Positions 29,389 to 38,268 of a stretch of 64,000 nucleotides of DNA are shown here, piece after piece. A program made the position numbers and the translations under genes. Under the pieces are notes generated by a model. The model was given only the letters and a program-made list of their open reading frames with translations. It did not search any database and was not told the DNA's origin. How positions within the stretch are numbered: position 1 is the first letter of the stretch; each line of letters starts with the position of its first letter. The stretch comes from Methanobacterium veterum (GTDB taxonomy: Archaea > Methanobacteriota > Methanobacteria > Methanobacteriales > Methanobacteriaceae): the NCBI RefSeq assembly GCF_000745485.1, contig NZ_JQJK01000016.1, positions 1-64,000 of the forward strand, read 5' to 3'.

Positions 29389-30123
29389 ATGTTTAAAGCG
29401 GTTCTGAGCGATTCGAACATCTTAAAAACCAGTTTTGATGCTATATCTTCTATTGTAGATGAAGTACAGATGCAGGCAGATAGTGAAGGTCTAAGATTGG
29501 ATGCACTGGATAGATCACATATCACATTCGTACACCTTGAACTTAAACCACAACTATTCGACGAATTTACTATCGACGAGCCTTTAAAAATAAATGTAGA
29601 CACAGAAGAGCTCATGAAAGTCTTAAAAAGAGCAAAAAGCAGTGATATTGTTGAACTTTCAGTAGATGAAGGAAATCTTATTCTTATATTTGAAGGGGAT
29701 GCAAGACGTAGATTTAAAATAAGACTTATAGATATTGAATATGAAGCACCAAGTCCACCAGACCTTGAGTACCCAACTGAATTTGAGATTCCATTCAGTC
29801 TTCTTAAAAACTCTATTCAGGATATTGAAATAGTCTCAGATAAGATTGCACTTATGGTTGATGAAGATAAATTCACTGCAGAAGCTGAAGGTGAATTTGG
29901 GGATGCAAAAATCGAGTATCTTCACGGGGAAAAGATAGATACAAAATCAAAATCCATTTTTTCACTTGAGAAAATTAAAGAGATGCTAAAAGCAGATAAA
30001 TTTTCAGATGCAATTGTTTTAAAACTTGGAAATGATATGCCTCTTAATCTTTCCTTAAAAATGGCTACAGATGAAGGAGAGCTCAGTTTTCTTTTAGCTC
30101 CACGTATAGAAAGTGAAGAATAG
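29389..30123 (+). CDS. pcn: DNA polymerase sliding clamp PCNA
   Basis: The 244-residue protein shows both PCNA half-domains: [38 protein letters not shown], a interdomain connector around residue 118-130, and the C-terminal [24 protein letters not shown]. It forms a trimeric ring that tethers polymerases B and D, ligase, FEN1 and others. A GGAGG site precedes the ATG. It lies two genes from gins51, the replication context usual in archaea. Confidence 0.96.
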   Translation: MFKAVLSDSNILKTSFDAISSIVDEVQMQADSEGLRLDALDRSHITFVHLELKPQLFDEFTIDEPLKINVDTEELMKVLKRAKSSDIVELSVDEGNLILIFEGDARRRFKIRLIDIEYEAPSPPDLEYPTEFEIPFSLLKNSIQDIEIVSDKIALMVDEDKFTAEAEGEFGDAKIEYLHGEKIDTKSKSIFSLEKIKEMLKADKFSDAIVLKLGNDMPLNLSLKMATDEGELSFLLAPRIESEE

Positions 30124-30167
30124 AAGTAAATACAAAAAATTAATTGACTAAACACAGATACAGTAAT

Positions 30168-30512
30168 CTATAGTGAATGACGTAACTTTTTAAACGCTTA
30201 ATTTTGACAGTAACTTGATCAAAATTTACATCTGACAAATTGAGGAAATCTCTCAAAAATCCCCTCGAAAACTTGTTTTCGGGGCCGAGGAAACGTAGTT
30301 TCCTACGGCATCAAAAACATACGGTTTTTGAAGGCTACGAATTTTTGCAGGTTGAAGGAAACTCAGGATGAATTTCCTGAACCGCAAAATCGTAGATTTT
30401 CGAAAGTTCTCAAACACGATGTGTTTGGAACCCCAAAATTTTTGAAGGTTTAAAGCATATAAACAAATTACTTTATAAGTAATTAACCTAAAGTATTAGG
30501 TCATTCACTATA
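30168..30512. mobile_element. MITE-like non-coding element with terminal inverted repeats and internal hairpins
   Basis: The left end CTATAGTGAATGACGTAA (30168-30185) and right end TTAGGTCATTCACTATA (30496-30512) are inverted repeats of each other. Between them are six short hairpins: CGAAAAC/GTTTTCG (30266-30281), AGGAAAC/GTTTCCT (30288-30304), CAAAAA/TTTTTG (30312-30330), TCAGGA/TCCTGA (30363-30380), AAAATC/GATTTT (30385-30400) and CAAACAC/GTGTTTG (30410-30427). No open frame of note is inside. It fills nearly the whole gap between pcn and gins51. The left half matches the array at 20815-20950. Confidence 0.65.
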
Positions 30513-30528
30513 AAAGCGAGGAATAAGG

Positions 30529-31398
30529 TTGGATGAGTTTTTCCAGAGATTGAGGGAAATCCAAAAAAAAGAACGTAGTACAAGTGGGTTAGCTGATGTT
30601 GGAGATAACTTCTATAAAGATGTTCACAACTATCTAGATAAGTTGATAATGAAAATAGGGAATAATCCTTTTTCTTTTGAATCATATCTCCTTAGAGATG
30701 CGAGAAGAATTGCAGCAGAAATCTGTGAAAGGCGAGAATATAAAATAACAAGCAGTGCATTGATGAATGTGCATCGCACCTATAGAATATTCGATGAAAA
30801 ATCTGAAAAATCAGATATAAATTCTCCTGCTATTCCCCCTGCAAACTTAACCCCCGAGGAAGAAGATCTTTATTATTCTCTCGTAAAATCACTTTCAAAA
30901 TACAGGCAAGGGATGAAATCTCCTTTAGCTAAATTTAAAGCTAAAAAGGCAAAACCGGAGTTAAAACCTAAAGCACCAGATACGCCTGAGCCATCTGTGC
31001 CGTTAGCTAATGAAAATCTAAGCACAAGCAAAGTTAAAAAAGCGGCACCTGCTGGAATTGAACAGGATATTGAAAGTTTTCAGGCATATGCGAGTCCTGG
31101 ATTTGAAGCACCAGATATAGAACCTCCTATAGAACCGGAATTAGAACCTGATATCGGACCTGAAATAGACTTTGAAAGTCTTGAGAAAGGAATTTCAAAG
31201 GCAGCTGATCAAAAGGATCCAGTTAAAACACTAATGGTTCTTGAAGAACTTCCTTCTATTATGGGTATTGATAAAAAAGTTTACGGCCCTTTATCTCCTC
31301 AGGATATAATTACGATGCCTGAACCAAATGCAATGATACTCATAAAGAATAATAAAGGGAAATTTATTGAAAAATACAAAAAAATAGCTTATAGATGA
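30529..31398 (+). CDS. gins51: GINS complex subunit Gins51 (Sld5/Psf1-like)
   Basis: The 289-residue protein has an N-terminal helical GINS A domain (1-145), a long Pro/Glu/Lys-rich linker (~150-235) and a small C-terminal B domain (VYGPLSPQDIITMPEPNAMIL). The A-then-B order is that of Gins51/Gins15. GINS binds MCM and GAN to form the archaeal CMG helicase. The start is TTG at 30529, with GAGG/AAGG upstream. Confidence 0.85.
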   Translation: MDEFFQRLREIQKKERSTSGLADVGDNFYKDVHNYLDKLIMKIGNNPFSFESYLLRDARRIAAEICERREYKITSSALMNVHRTYRIFDEKSEKSDINSPAIPPANLTPEEEDLYYSLVKSLSKYRQGMKSPLAKFKAKKAKPELKPKAPDTPEPSVPLANENLSTSKVKKAAPAGIEQDIESFQAYASPGFEAPDIEPPIEPELEPDIGPEIDFESLEKGISKAADQKDPVKTLMVLEELPSIMGIDKKVYGPLSPQDIITMPEPNAMILIKNNKGKFIEKYKKIAYR

Positions 31399-31610
31399 GT
31401 GCCAGGCATATAATATTATTTAGAAGCTATATCTATTAAAAATACATAAGAATGTCTTCACTAACAGGATTATGGCATTGTAGCTAGTCTATTTATAAAG
31501 ATATGGTTACCAATTGTAATACATATTATCTAATTTTTGCAGAAATTGATGGAATTAATCCAAACATATAAATAAACTATTAAGAATAAATAATGCTAAT
31601 ATCGATTGAA

Positions 31611-31726
31611 CTTTGAAAATCATGATATTTTCAAGCCAAAAAACCTTAGGAAACTGTATTTCTCAGGTTTCAAAATCCTCGATTTTGAAAACCGCTGGTT
31701 TTAAAGGTTTTTTTAGGAGTTTAATG
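31611..31726. repeat. Hairpin array between gins51 and rpl44e
   Basis: Adjacent inverted repeats: TGAAAAT/ATTTTCA (31614-31633 region), TCAAAATCCTCGATTTTGA (~31671-31689), AAAACCGCTGGTTTT (~31689-31704), and an outer pair AAAAAACCTT/AAGGTTTTTT. They share the AAAATC-loop-GATTTT style of the other arrays. The rest of the 31399-31783 gap is AT-rich; the rpl44e TATA box probably lies near 31748-31770. Confidence 0.5.
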
Positions 31727-31783
31727 TAACTATATTTTTAATCATAAATATATGGTTTATTTTTATAAATAGAGGTGATTATA

Positions 31784-32062
31784 ATGAAAATTCCAAAAGA
31801 AAGAAGAACTTACTGTCCAAGCTGTAAAAAACATACCCTTCACGAAGTATTCCAATCCAAAAAAAGGAAAGCAAGCGAGCTTAAATGGGGGCAACGTCAG
31901 TTCAGAAGGGTCACAAGCGGGTACAGAGGTTATCCAAGGCCACTTCCATCTGGAAACAAACCAGTCAAAAAACTGGATTTAAGATACAAATGTAAAGAAT
32001 GTGGAAAAGCACACATTAAAAGAAACTCATTTAGAGCAGGAAAAGTGGAGTTTGTAAGCTAG
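31784..32062 (+). CDS. rpl44e: 50S ribosomal protein L44e
   Basis: The 92-residue basic protein binds zinc through YCPSCKKH and [10 protein letters not shown], and has the [18 protein letters not shown] core. It sits at the tRNA E site of the large subunit. GAGGTGAT precedes the ATG at 31784, so the GTG 9 bases earlier is not the start. First gene of the rpl44e-rps27e-aif2a-nop10-pac2 run. Confidence 0.96.
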   Translation: MKIPKERRTYCPSCKKHTLHEVFQSKKRKASELKWGQRQFRRVTSGYRGYPRPLPSGNKPVKKLDLRYKCKECGKAHIKRNSFRAGKVEFVS

Positions 32063-32070
32063 GTGATCTC

Positions 32071-32256
32071 ATGGCAATTGCAGGAACTCAAAAAAGTAAC
32101 TTTTTAAAAGTCAAATGTTTGGACTGCGGAAATCAGCAGACTGTATTTGATCACGCAGCATCAAACGTCCAGTGTATCATATGTGGGAAAACACTGGTGA
32201 AACCAAAAGGCGGAAAATCTGAAATAGTAGCTCAGATTATTGAAGTCCTTGATTAA
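32071..32256 (+). CDS. rps27e: 30S ribosomal protein S27e
   Basis: The 61-residue zinc ribbon protein (CLDCGN...[17 protein letters not shown]) matches archaeal S27e. It follows rpl44e by 8 bases and has its own GGTGAT site. Confidence 0.96.
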   Translation: MAIAGTQKSNFLKVKCLDCGNQQTVFDHAASNVQCIICGKTLVKPKGGKSEIVAQIIEVLD

Positions 32257-32292
32257 GTGAAGTTAAGGGCTAATCCAAAATCAGGTGTTTTA

Positions 32293-33072
32293 ATGGTAAG
32301 AATGAAAAGAGAATGGCCTAGCGAAGGAGATTTAATAGTAGGAACAGTGCACAAAGTTTTAAACTATGGTGCATTTGCTTCTCTTGAAGAATATGAAGGA
32401 AAGGAAGCTTTTATTCATATTTCTGAAGTATCTTCTGGATGGGTAAAAAATATCAGGGATTATGTCCGTGAAAATCAGAAAATCGTTGCAAGAGTCTTAA
32501 GGGTAAACCCTAAAAAAGGCCATGTCGACGTTTCCATGAAAAGGATAAGGGAAGATCAAAGGACAAGGAAAATTCAGCAGTGGAAAATCGAGCAAAAAGC
32601 TGAAAAACTGCTCGAAATATCTGCAAAATCAATAGGAAAAGATCTTGATACTGCATATGATGAAATTGGATATGCTATCATAGATGAATTCGGTGATCTT
32701 TATGAAGCATTTGAAACAGCCGCGGAAGAAGGCGAAAGTGCACTTAAAGATAGAGGAATAGATGGGGAATGGGCAACAACTATAACTGAAGTTGCTAAAA
32801 AGAATATATCTCCTCCTGAAGTTCAGATAACTGGATACATTAATTTAAAATCCTATGCACCGAATGGTGTTGATATAATAAAGAATGCACTTGGATCTGT
32901 TGAGGCTGATAACATTTCAGTCCAATGTGTTGGAGCTCCAAGATATAGGTTAATAGTCAAATCTTCTGATTACCTTACAGCAGAAAACTTAATGAAAGAT
33001 GCAGCACAGCAGTGTATTGAACTTGTTGTTGAGGAAGGCGGGGAAGGCGAATTCCAGCGTGAATTAGAATAG
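32293..33072 (+). CDS. Translation initiation factor aIF2 subunit alpha
   Basis: The 260-residue protein starts [22 protein letters not shown], an S1-type OB domain, then a helical domain and a C-terminal alpha/beta domain. It binds aIF2-gamma and stabilises initiator tRNA on the small subunit. The ATG at 32293 has AGGTG upstream and gives the usual N-terminus; the GTG at 32257 directly after the rps27e stop would add 12 residues. It co-occurs with nop10 immediately downstream, as in most archaea. Confidence 0.95.
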   Translation: MVRMKREWPSEGDLIVGTVHKVLNYGAFASLEEYEGKEAFIHISEVSSGWVKNIRDYVRENQKIVARVLRVNPKKGHVDVSMKRIREDQRTRKIQQWKIEQKAEKLLEISAKSIGKDLDTAYDEIGYAIIDEFGDLYEAFETAAEEGESALKDRGIDGEWATTITEVAKKNISPPEVQITGYINLKSYAPNGVDIIKNALGSVEADNISVQCVGAPRYRLIVKSSDYLTAENLMKDAAQQCIELVVEEGGEGEFQRELE

Positions 33073-33109
33073 GAATATGCTCCATAAATAGTATGCTACA
33101 GGTCTTTTA

Positions 33110-33283
33110 ATGAAAATGAAAATGAAAAAGTGTAAATCCTGCGGGGAATATACACTTAAAGACAAATGTCCTTACTGTGAAGGTGAAGTTGGAGTGGTAT
33201 ATCCTCCTAAGTATTCTCCTGAAGACAAATATGGGAAGTACAGGAGAATGCTTAAAAAACAACTGCTTAATAAAAAGGAGTGA
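33110..33283 (+). CDS. nop10: H/ACA RNP component Nop10
   Basis: A 57-residue protein: zinc ribbon KKCKSCGEYTLKDKCPYC followed by the helix PPKYSPEDKYGKYRRMLK. It binds Cbf5 in the H/ACA RNP that makes rRNA pseudouridine. There are three possible in-frame ATGs (33110, 33116, 33122); the last gives the minimal MKKCKSCG. It lies between aIF2-alpha and the PAC2 gene, its usual position. Confidence 0.93.
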   Translation: MKMKMKKCKSCGEYTLKDKCPYCEGEVGVVYPPKYSPEDKYGKYRRMLKKQLLNKKE

Positions 33284-33287
33284 TTAG

Positions 33288-34055
33288 ATGAATAAAACTT
33301 ATGTGAAGATGATGGAAGAAGTGGACCTTACAGAACCCATATTCATAGAGGCACTTCCTGGAATCGGTCACGTTGGTAAATTAGTTGCAGAACATATAAT
33401 TCACGAACTCGACGCAAAAAAATTTGCAGAGTTATACTCACCATCATTCCCTCCACAAGTCTTTGTAAGTGAGGAAGGACTTATTGAACCAATGAAAAAT
33501 GAGTTTTATGCACTTAAAGGCCAGGATGGACAGGATTATATTATTCTTGTTGGAAATACCCAGGGTTTAAGTCCTGAAGGTCAACACGAAGTATGTGGAA
33601 TTATACTTGATTTGATAGAAAAATATGGGGTTAAACAGATGTTCACCCTCGGCGGTCTGGGAACAGGTCAACCTATTGAAAAATCAAAAGTTTTAGGTGC
33701 AGCTACTACATTAGAACTTGCAGAAATGTTAAAAGAACATAATGTAACTCTAAGATCCGCAGATGGCGGTATAATCGGGGCATCAGGCCTTCTTTTAGGA
33801 ATGGGAATGCTTAGAGGTATTAATGGAGTATGCCTTATGGGTGAAACACCTGGATATTTCATAGATGCTGACGCTTCTAAAGCAGTTTTAACAGTTTTAC
33901 TTGATATACTGAATATGGAAATAGATATCGCTAAATTAGAGGAAAGAGCAGAAGAAACTCGTAAGATGATATCTAAAGCTCAGCAAATGGAGCGAGAAAT
34001 GGCTGAAAGAATGCATATAGCTCCTGGTGAAGAAGATTTAAGATACATCGGGTAA
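33288..34055 (+). CDS. Proteasome assembly chaperone (PAC2) family protein
   Basis: The 255-residue protein has the PAC2 core [28 protein letters not shown] and [24 protein letters not shown]. The C-terminus is a coiled coil of ~40 residues. It follows nop10 by 4 bases. A second PAC2 paralog is at 49150-49875. The archaeal role is inferred from eukaryotic PAC2. Confidence 0.9.
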   Translation: MNKTYVKMMEEVDLTEPIFIEALPGIGHVGKLVAEHIIHELDAKKFAELYSPSFPPQVFVSEEGLIEPMKNEFYALKGQDGQDYIILVGNTQGLSPEGQHEVCGIILDLIEKYGVKQMFTLGGLGTGQPIEKSKVLGAATTLELAEMLKEHNVTLRSADGGIIGASGLLLGMGMLRGINGVCLMGETPGYFIDADASKAVLTVLLDILNMEIDIAKLEERAEETRKMISKAQQMEREMAERMHIAPGEEDLRYIG

Positions 34056-34109
34056 TTATATTATTTTTAAACCCGATTACTATTTATTTTAATTTAATTT
34101 GTGATTGAT

Positions 34110-35312
34110 ATGATTATTAATGCAGATCTACACATTCACAGTCTTTATTCTATGGCAACTTCAAAAAGCATGGTTATAAGCACAATTGCATCTCAATCTA
34201 AACTTAAAGGTCTGGACTTAGTTGGTACTGGCGATGCATTTCATCCTGAATGGCTTAAAATCATAGAAGATAGTACACAACCTTCAAAAACTGGAATATA
34301 TTCAGTTAAAGAATGTGGAGATGATTCACAGACGCGTTTAATAAATAGTGTGGATCATCCTGAAACCGGCACGGCTAAATGTAAATTTATTTTAACAGCT
34401 GAAGTTGAAGACCGTAATAGAGTCCACCAACTGCTTATTTTACCTTCAATTGAAGCTGCTTACCAGATAAGGGAAGAATTACCATCTAAAAATATAGATA
34501 AAGAAGGTAGGCCTAGAGTTAATATGAATGGGGCAGAATTAATGGATTTAATTAAAGATCATAACGGATTAATAGGCCCTGCCCATGCATTTACTCCCTG
34601 GACAAGTATTTACAAGGAATTTGACAGTATATATGACTGTTATAATGATACTCCTGATTTTTTAGAGCTTGGACTTTCTGCAGATACGGATATGGCCGAT
34701 AGAATAGAAGAACTTCAGGATATTCCATTTATTTCAAATTCAGATGCGCATTCGCCGTGGCCCCACAGGCTTGGAAGGGAATTTAATGAAATTGAAATTA
34801 AAGAAATGACATTTAATGCGTTTAAAGACGCTGTCCATGCAAAGAAAGTTGTAGGTAATTATGGATTTGATCCAAGGCTTGGTAAATACCATGAAACTGG
34901 CTGTGTAAGGTGCTATGACACAATTCCAATTGAAAAAGCACAAGAACTTAAAATGAGGTGCCCCTGCGGAGGACTTATAAAAAAAGGTGTTAAAGACAGG
35001 ATAGGTGACATTGCAAAATGGAAAGAGCCGCACCATCCAGAATTTAGGCCGCAATATACTCATATCCTCCCCTTGGCTGAGATAATAAGCCTTGTCCATG
35101 GAAAAGGAATCACTACAGTTTATGTTCAGAAAATATGGAAGGAAATGGTGCAGACATTTGGAAGTGAAATAGAAGTCCTGATTTATGCACCTCTTGATAA
35201 GATTGCAAGAACTGAACCAAAACTGGCAGAGGTTATAAAGTCATTTAGAGAAAATACCTTGAATATTCAGTCGGGTTCCGGTGGACATTACGGGCAAATT
35301 ATTTTAGACTGA
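34110..35312 (+). CDS. Endonuclease Q (EndoQ)-type PHP-domain protein
   Basis: A PHP phosphoesterase domain binds metals through ADLHIHSLYS at the N-terminus, GTGDAFHPEWL, and SNSDAHSPWPHRLGREF. A C-terminal zinc finger CVRC...CPCGG lies near residue 270. This architecture is that of archaeal EndoQ (also TIGR00375), which nicks DNA 5' of deaminated bases. The ATG at 34110 is preferred because GTGATTG just before it serves as ribosome binding site. Confidence 0.85.
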   Translation: MIINADLHIHSLYSMATSKSMVISTIASQSKLKGLDLVGTGDAFHPEWLKIIEDSTQPSKTGIYSVKECGDDSQTRLINSVDHPETGTAKCKFILTAEVEDRNRVHQLLILPSIEAAYQIREELPSKNIDKEGRPRVNMNGAELMDLIKDHNGLIGPAHAFTPWTSIYKEFDSIYDCYNDTPDFLELGLSADTDMADRIEELQDIPFISNSDAHSPWPHRLGREFNEIEIKEMTFNAFKDAVHAKKVVGNYGFDPRLGKYHETGCVRCYDTIPIEKAQELKMRCPCGGLIKKGVKDRIGDIAKWKEPHHPEFRPQYTHILPLAEIISLVHGKGITTVYVQKIWKEMVQTFGSEIEVLIYAPLDKIARTEPKLAEVIKSFRENTLNIQSGSGGHYGQIILD

Positions 35313-35423
35313 ATTTATTAATTTAAACCTTTTTTTTGATATTATTCTCTTTTTTAAGTAATAACTGCCAGTTTGATCAGCGGCATGTATAGATTTGATA
35401 AATAAATTTAAAGTAAAAAATTT

Positions 35424-35969
35424 TTAGGTGTTTTCAACTGTTAAACTGGAATCTTTTTGTTTTTCAGGCAGGGGGATAACTACTGTCTCTTCTTCGCATG
35501 CTCCTGCATCATGGATTAAACACCCTTCAATTTTGGAGTGAATGGAGGCAGCGTTTTCTGTGTCCACCAGGTCAACTATTTCGATTTGATCTCTAAATCT
35601 CTGGACTGCATCTTCAGTGACGTTTTCAAGGTAGGGTATCGCCCCTTCAGCACCTACTATCCTTTTTTTTGCATCTACACCATTTTCATGCAGAGCTTTA
35701 ATAGTTTGACCAGTAATATGTCCCTGGACCTCTGCACCGCAAACCACAAGGAATCTTATGTTAGGATTGGAAACAACGTTACCAATAACCTTTTCAATAC
35801 CCAGATTTTCAGTATGCAAAGATCCTGATATTGATGCTCCTGCTTCGGTAGGTTCATTTCCCATATGGGACCCGAGGGTAACTACTGCCACAGCACTTTC
35901 TTCATCTCCAACGGTATAATCACCGACTATTTGTGGCCATCCTTCAGCAGTGGGTTTTTTGTTTACCAT
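35424..35969 (-). CDS. Soluble MtrA-like corrinoid protein (paralog 1)
   Basis: The 181-residue protein matches the cytoplasmic cobamide-binding domain of MtrA, subunit A of tetrahydromethanopterin:coenzyme M methyltransferase. His84 in [10 protein letters not shown] is the axial cobalt ligand position of MtrA. It lacks the C-terminal transmembrane anchor of true MtrA, ending in a Glu/Lys/Ser-rich tail, and no other mtr genes are near. It is thus a soluble paralog of unknown methyl donor and acceptor. About 75% of its core is the same as paralog 2 at 38269. Upstream lie a hairpin array and three phased operators next to a TATA box; a TetR gene is divergent. Confidence 0.88.
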   Translation of the reverse strand: MVNKKPTAEGWPQIVGDYTVGDEESAVAVVTLGSHMGNEPTEAGASISGSLHTENLGIEKVIGNVVSNPNIRFLVVCGAEVQGHITGQTIKALHENGVDAKKRIVGAEGAIPYLENVTEDAVQRFRDQIEIVDLVDTENAASIHSKIEGCLIHDAGACEEETVVIPLPEKQKDSSLTVENT

Positions 35970-35994
35970 ACTTTTCCATCTCCTGCAAATTTAA

Positions 35995-36125
35995 AATTTT
36001 GCGGACCCGAAAATTGTAAATTTTCGACGGTCCAGTAAAATCTTTTGATTTTATGGACCCAAAAAAATCATAGATTTTTGACGGTCAGAAAGTCTCCCTC
36101 AAAAATCAGATTTTTTAAGGTTTAG
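35995..36125 (-). repeat. Hairpin array in the leader of mtrA-like paralog 1
   Basis: Three inverted repeats flanked by GGACC/GGTCC-like words: GAAAATTGTAAATTTTC (~36009-36025), TAAAATCTTTTGATTTTA (~36037-36054) and CAAAAATCTATGATTTTTTT on the other strand (~36060-36080), then a part matching CTCCCTCAAAAATCAGATTTTT. On the minus strand this lies between the predicted transcription start (~36180) and the ATG (35969), so it would be part of a ~210-base leader. Confidence 0.55.
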
Positions 36126-36148
36126 CTACAATTTTTTTTAATGATTCT

Positions 36149-36211
36149 TTAACCAGTAGTTAATTTTTAACTATCAGTTAAATTTTAACTTGTAGTTAAC
36201 ATTATATAAAA
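36149..36211 (-). promoter_or_regulatory. Three palindromic operators at 18-bp phase next to TATA box (mtrA-like 1)
   Basis: TTAACCAGTAGTTAA (36149-36163), TTAACTATCAGTTAA (36167-36181) and TTAACTTGTAGTTAA (36185-36199) begin at exactly 18-base steps. Each has perfect TTAAC/GTTAA arms around a 5-base centre. A TTATATAA element at 36203-36210 reads as a TATA box for the minus-strand mtrA-like gene, putting the operators over the transcription start. This is a typical repressor arrangement; the TetR protein encoded divergently at 36453 is the obvious candidate regulator (inference). Confidence 0.75.
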
Positions 36212-36452
36212 CTTTTGATTAAAATTAATATGACACAAATCATTCAATAGAAAAAAATTTTAAAAATCTAAATTATAGTTCTAACTTTAACATATTTGGA
36301 TATGTGGGTTGTAATAATGTTTATCCCTCATATAAGGGCATTCGAAGCTCAGCATTAAATTTGTAAGACCGAACCTTTATTATATTCTTAAACTAATTTT
36401 AAAATAGTAAAGAACTTGCAATTACAGATATACGTTTGTATGGTGAATAATA

Positions 36453-37094
36453 ATGGCTATTTCCAGAAAACAACGAGAAAGAGAACAGAGGCGCAATGGA
36501 CTCATAGACGCTGCAGAAAAGCTTTTCTTTGAGAGAGGTTACGATAATGTTACAATGGATGAAATAGCAGATGAAGCTGAGGTTAACAAAGCACTGCTGT
36601 ACTATTACTTCAAGAATAAGGAAGCACTGTTTTTTGCTGTTGATCTTAGGGGAGTTAGGATACTGCATGAACAGTATGTAAACTGTTATAATATTGATGT
36701 TGATGGTTATACTAAAATAAAATCTATGATTCAAAGTCTTTTTGAATTTTCTAAGGATTATCCGGATTATTTCCGTATTTACCGTTATGCAAGAACAGAA
36801 CGGTTCTAGATGAGTGATAACGAAGATGCAAAAGAACTTGTAGATCTGACAACTGGAATATGGAGACTCATGGTTGAAGCTATTCTTCAGGGAATGAAGG
36901 ATGGAACCATTCGAAAGGACATAGATCCTGTAGAAATGTCTATTTATATTAATGTTATGAGTATGAGTGCTTTAAATATTGATATAGGTTTTAAACTTAT
37001 ATTGGAAGGTAGAGGAATACATCCAGGCAAATTCTGGGAAGATTTACAGCGTTTTTTAGACCCTGCAATTACAAATCGTTCTTTAATTGATTAA
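36453..37094 (+). pseudogene. TetR/AcrR-family regulator 1, split by an in-frame TAG
   Basis: The N-terminal 118 residues include a full helix-turn-helix ([20 protein letters not shown], then [14 protein letters not shown]). A TAG at 36807-36809 is followed without gap or frame change by ATG and 94 more codons. Together they make ~213 residues, the normal TetR length, and align end to end with TetR 2: [19 protein letters not shown] against YTFFQSGRFDLTGLRD. So the amber codon interrupts the ligand-binding domain. It may be a nonsense mutation, a sequencing error, or a truncated but DNA-binding repressor. No ribosome binding site precedes the second part. The stop codon lies in a 26-bp tandem duplication. 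Confidence 0.75.
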
Positions 37095-37134
37095 ACTGTG
37101 TAGATAATTTAATTGATTAAACTGTGTAGATAAT
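37083..37134 (+). repeat. 26-bp perfect tandem duplication
   Basis: The 26-base unit beginning TTAATTGATTAAACTGTG is present twice without interruption (37083-37108 and 37109-37134). The first copy encodes the last three residues and stop of TetR 1; the second lies in the spacer. Confidence 0.9.
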
Positions 37135-37245
37135 AGTTGCAGCTATTGGAAAATGAAATTACATGCATTAACTAAATTTTTTATATTAAAATGACTAAAG
37201 GTTACACAATAGTTTTATTTTAAATTATTTGGCCTGGGTGAAACA

Positions 37246-37923
37246 ATGGCAATTTCAGATAGGAAAAAAAGAGAGAAAGAGCAGAGAAGGCAGTCTATTA
37301 TTGATGCTGCTGAAAAGCTGTTTTTTGAAAAGGGCTATGATAATGTTTCAATGAACGATATTGCAGGTGAGGTTGAATTGAACAGGGCCACAATTTATCT
37401 TTATTTTGAAAATAAGGAAGCATTATGCTTTGCGGTTATTTTACGAGGGGTTAGAATGTTAAACGTGATGATCAAAGATAATGTAAGGAAGGCAGTTGAC
37501 CGTCAAAAAATAAACACGGTAGGAAGGTCATATTACACGTTTTTCCAGGCATATCCTCAATATCTTCAAGTATATACTTTTTTCCAATCTGGAAGGTTTG
37601 ATTTAACTGGTTTAAGGGATCGTGCATATAAAGATGTAACTGAGATACTTAAACTGCAAAGGGACATTTTTGATTTTGTACACATAAATATTAAAGACGG
37701 AATAAGAAAAGGAAGCATTCTTTCGGATATAGATGGGGTAAAGAGAGAGGGAATTCGTCAAGATATAGATTCTTTTTATGCAACGAGTTTGATTTTAGCT
37801 ACAATAGAGAGTATTATAAAACTTCCTCCATCTTTAGGAGAAGAACTTAAAGATAGAGAAATAACTGAATACCAATTTGAAGCGCTTTTAATGCACTTTG
37901 TAAGCAGATTACTTATGAATTAA
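37246..37923 (+). CDS. TetR/AcrR-family transcriptional regulator 2
   Basis: A 225-residue regulator with the HTH at residues ~12-58 ([43 protein letters not shown]). The N-terminal 65 residues closely resemble TetR 1, with differences in the recognition helix (LNRATIYLYF against [10 protein letters not shown]). The C-terminal domain would bind an unknown ligand. It lies directly upstream of the mtrA-like 2 operon, whose promoter has a triple palindrome, so it is the likely repressor there (inference). Confidence 0.88.
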   Translation: MAISDRKKREKEQRRQSIIDAAEKLFFEKGYDNVSMNDIAGEVELNRATIYLYFENKEALCFAVILRGVRMLNVMIKDNVRKAVDRQKINTVGRSYYTFFQAYPQYLQVYTFFQSGRFDLTGLRDRAYKDVTEILKLQRDIFDFVHINIKDGIRKGSILSDIDGVKREGIRQDIDSFYATSLILATIESIIKLPPSLGEELKDREITEYQFEALLMHFVSRLLMN

Positions 37924-38109
37924 CGCTAAGAGTGTTATTGAATTTATAAATTAGTTTTTTGTCTTAAATTTTAGTTTTTTGGCTGCTATTTACATTTTGA
38001 AAAATATATTTATTTTTTTCTAGTTTTAACAGCTTAAAATGGTATATTCAATGTTTTTAGTCGTTTAAATTTCGATTTTTTATTTTTTCCGTGTAAGTTT
38101 TACCCAAAC

Positions 38110-38171
38110 ATTTATATTGCACTAACACTATGTTATAAAATAACACTGTGTTAAAAAATAACAACCTGTTA
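38110..38171 (+). promoter_or_regulatory. TATA box with three palindromic operators at 18-bp phase (mtrA-like 2 operon)
   Basis: A TATA box TTTATATT (38111-38118) is followed by TAACACTATGTTA (38123-38135), TAACACTGTGTTA (38141-38153) and TAACAACCTGTTA (38159-38171). The starts are exactly 18 bases apart, as in the mtrA-like 1 promoter, but the arms are TAACA/TGTTA rather than TTAAC/GTTAA. The operators cover the expected transcription start near 38140. The rest of the 37924-38268 gap is AT-rich leader with a GGAGGT site before the ATG. Confidence 0.75.
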
Positions 38172-38268
38172 TAAAATGACAGGTGGAAAGCCACGAGATC
38201 TCCAGGGTAAAAAAATTTGAAAACAGCCGATGGAATTAGCATTTTCCATCTAAAGGAGGTTAAATTAC

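Noticed and set aside
20815..31726. Clusters of short hairpin repeats considered as CRISPR arrays
   Set aside because: Units vary in sequence, spacing is irregular, there are no unique spacers of constant length and no cas genes.
36807..36809. TAG as a pyrrolysine codon
   Set aside because: Pyrrolysine use is not known in Methanobacteriales, no pyl genes are in the window, and a TetR is not a known Pyl protein. It cannot be excluded without the full genome.
36810..37094. Second part of TetR 1 as an independent gene
   Set aside because: It has no ribosome binding site, lacks a DNA-binding domain, and aligns as the C-terminal half of the TetR next door.
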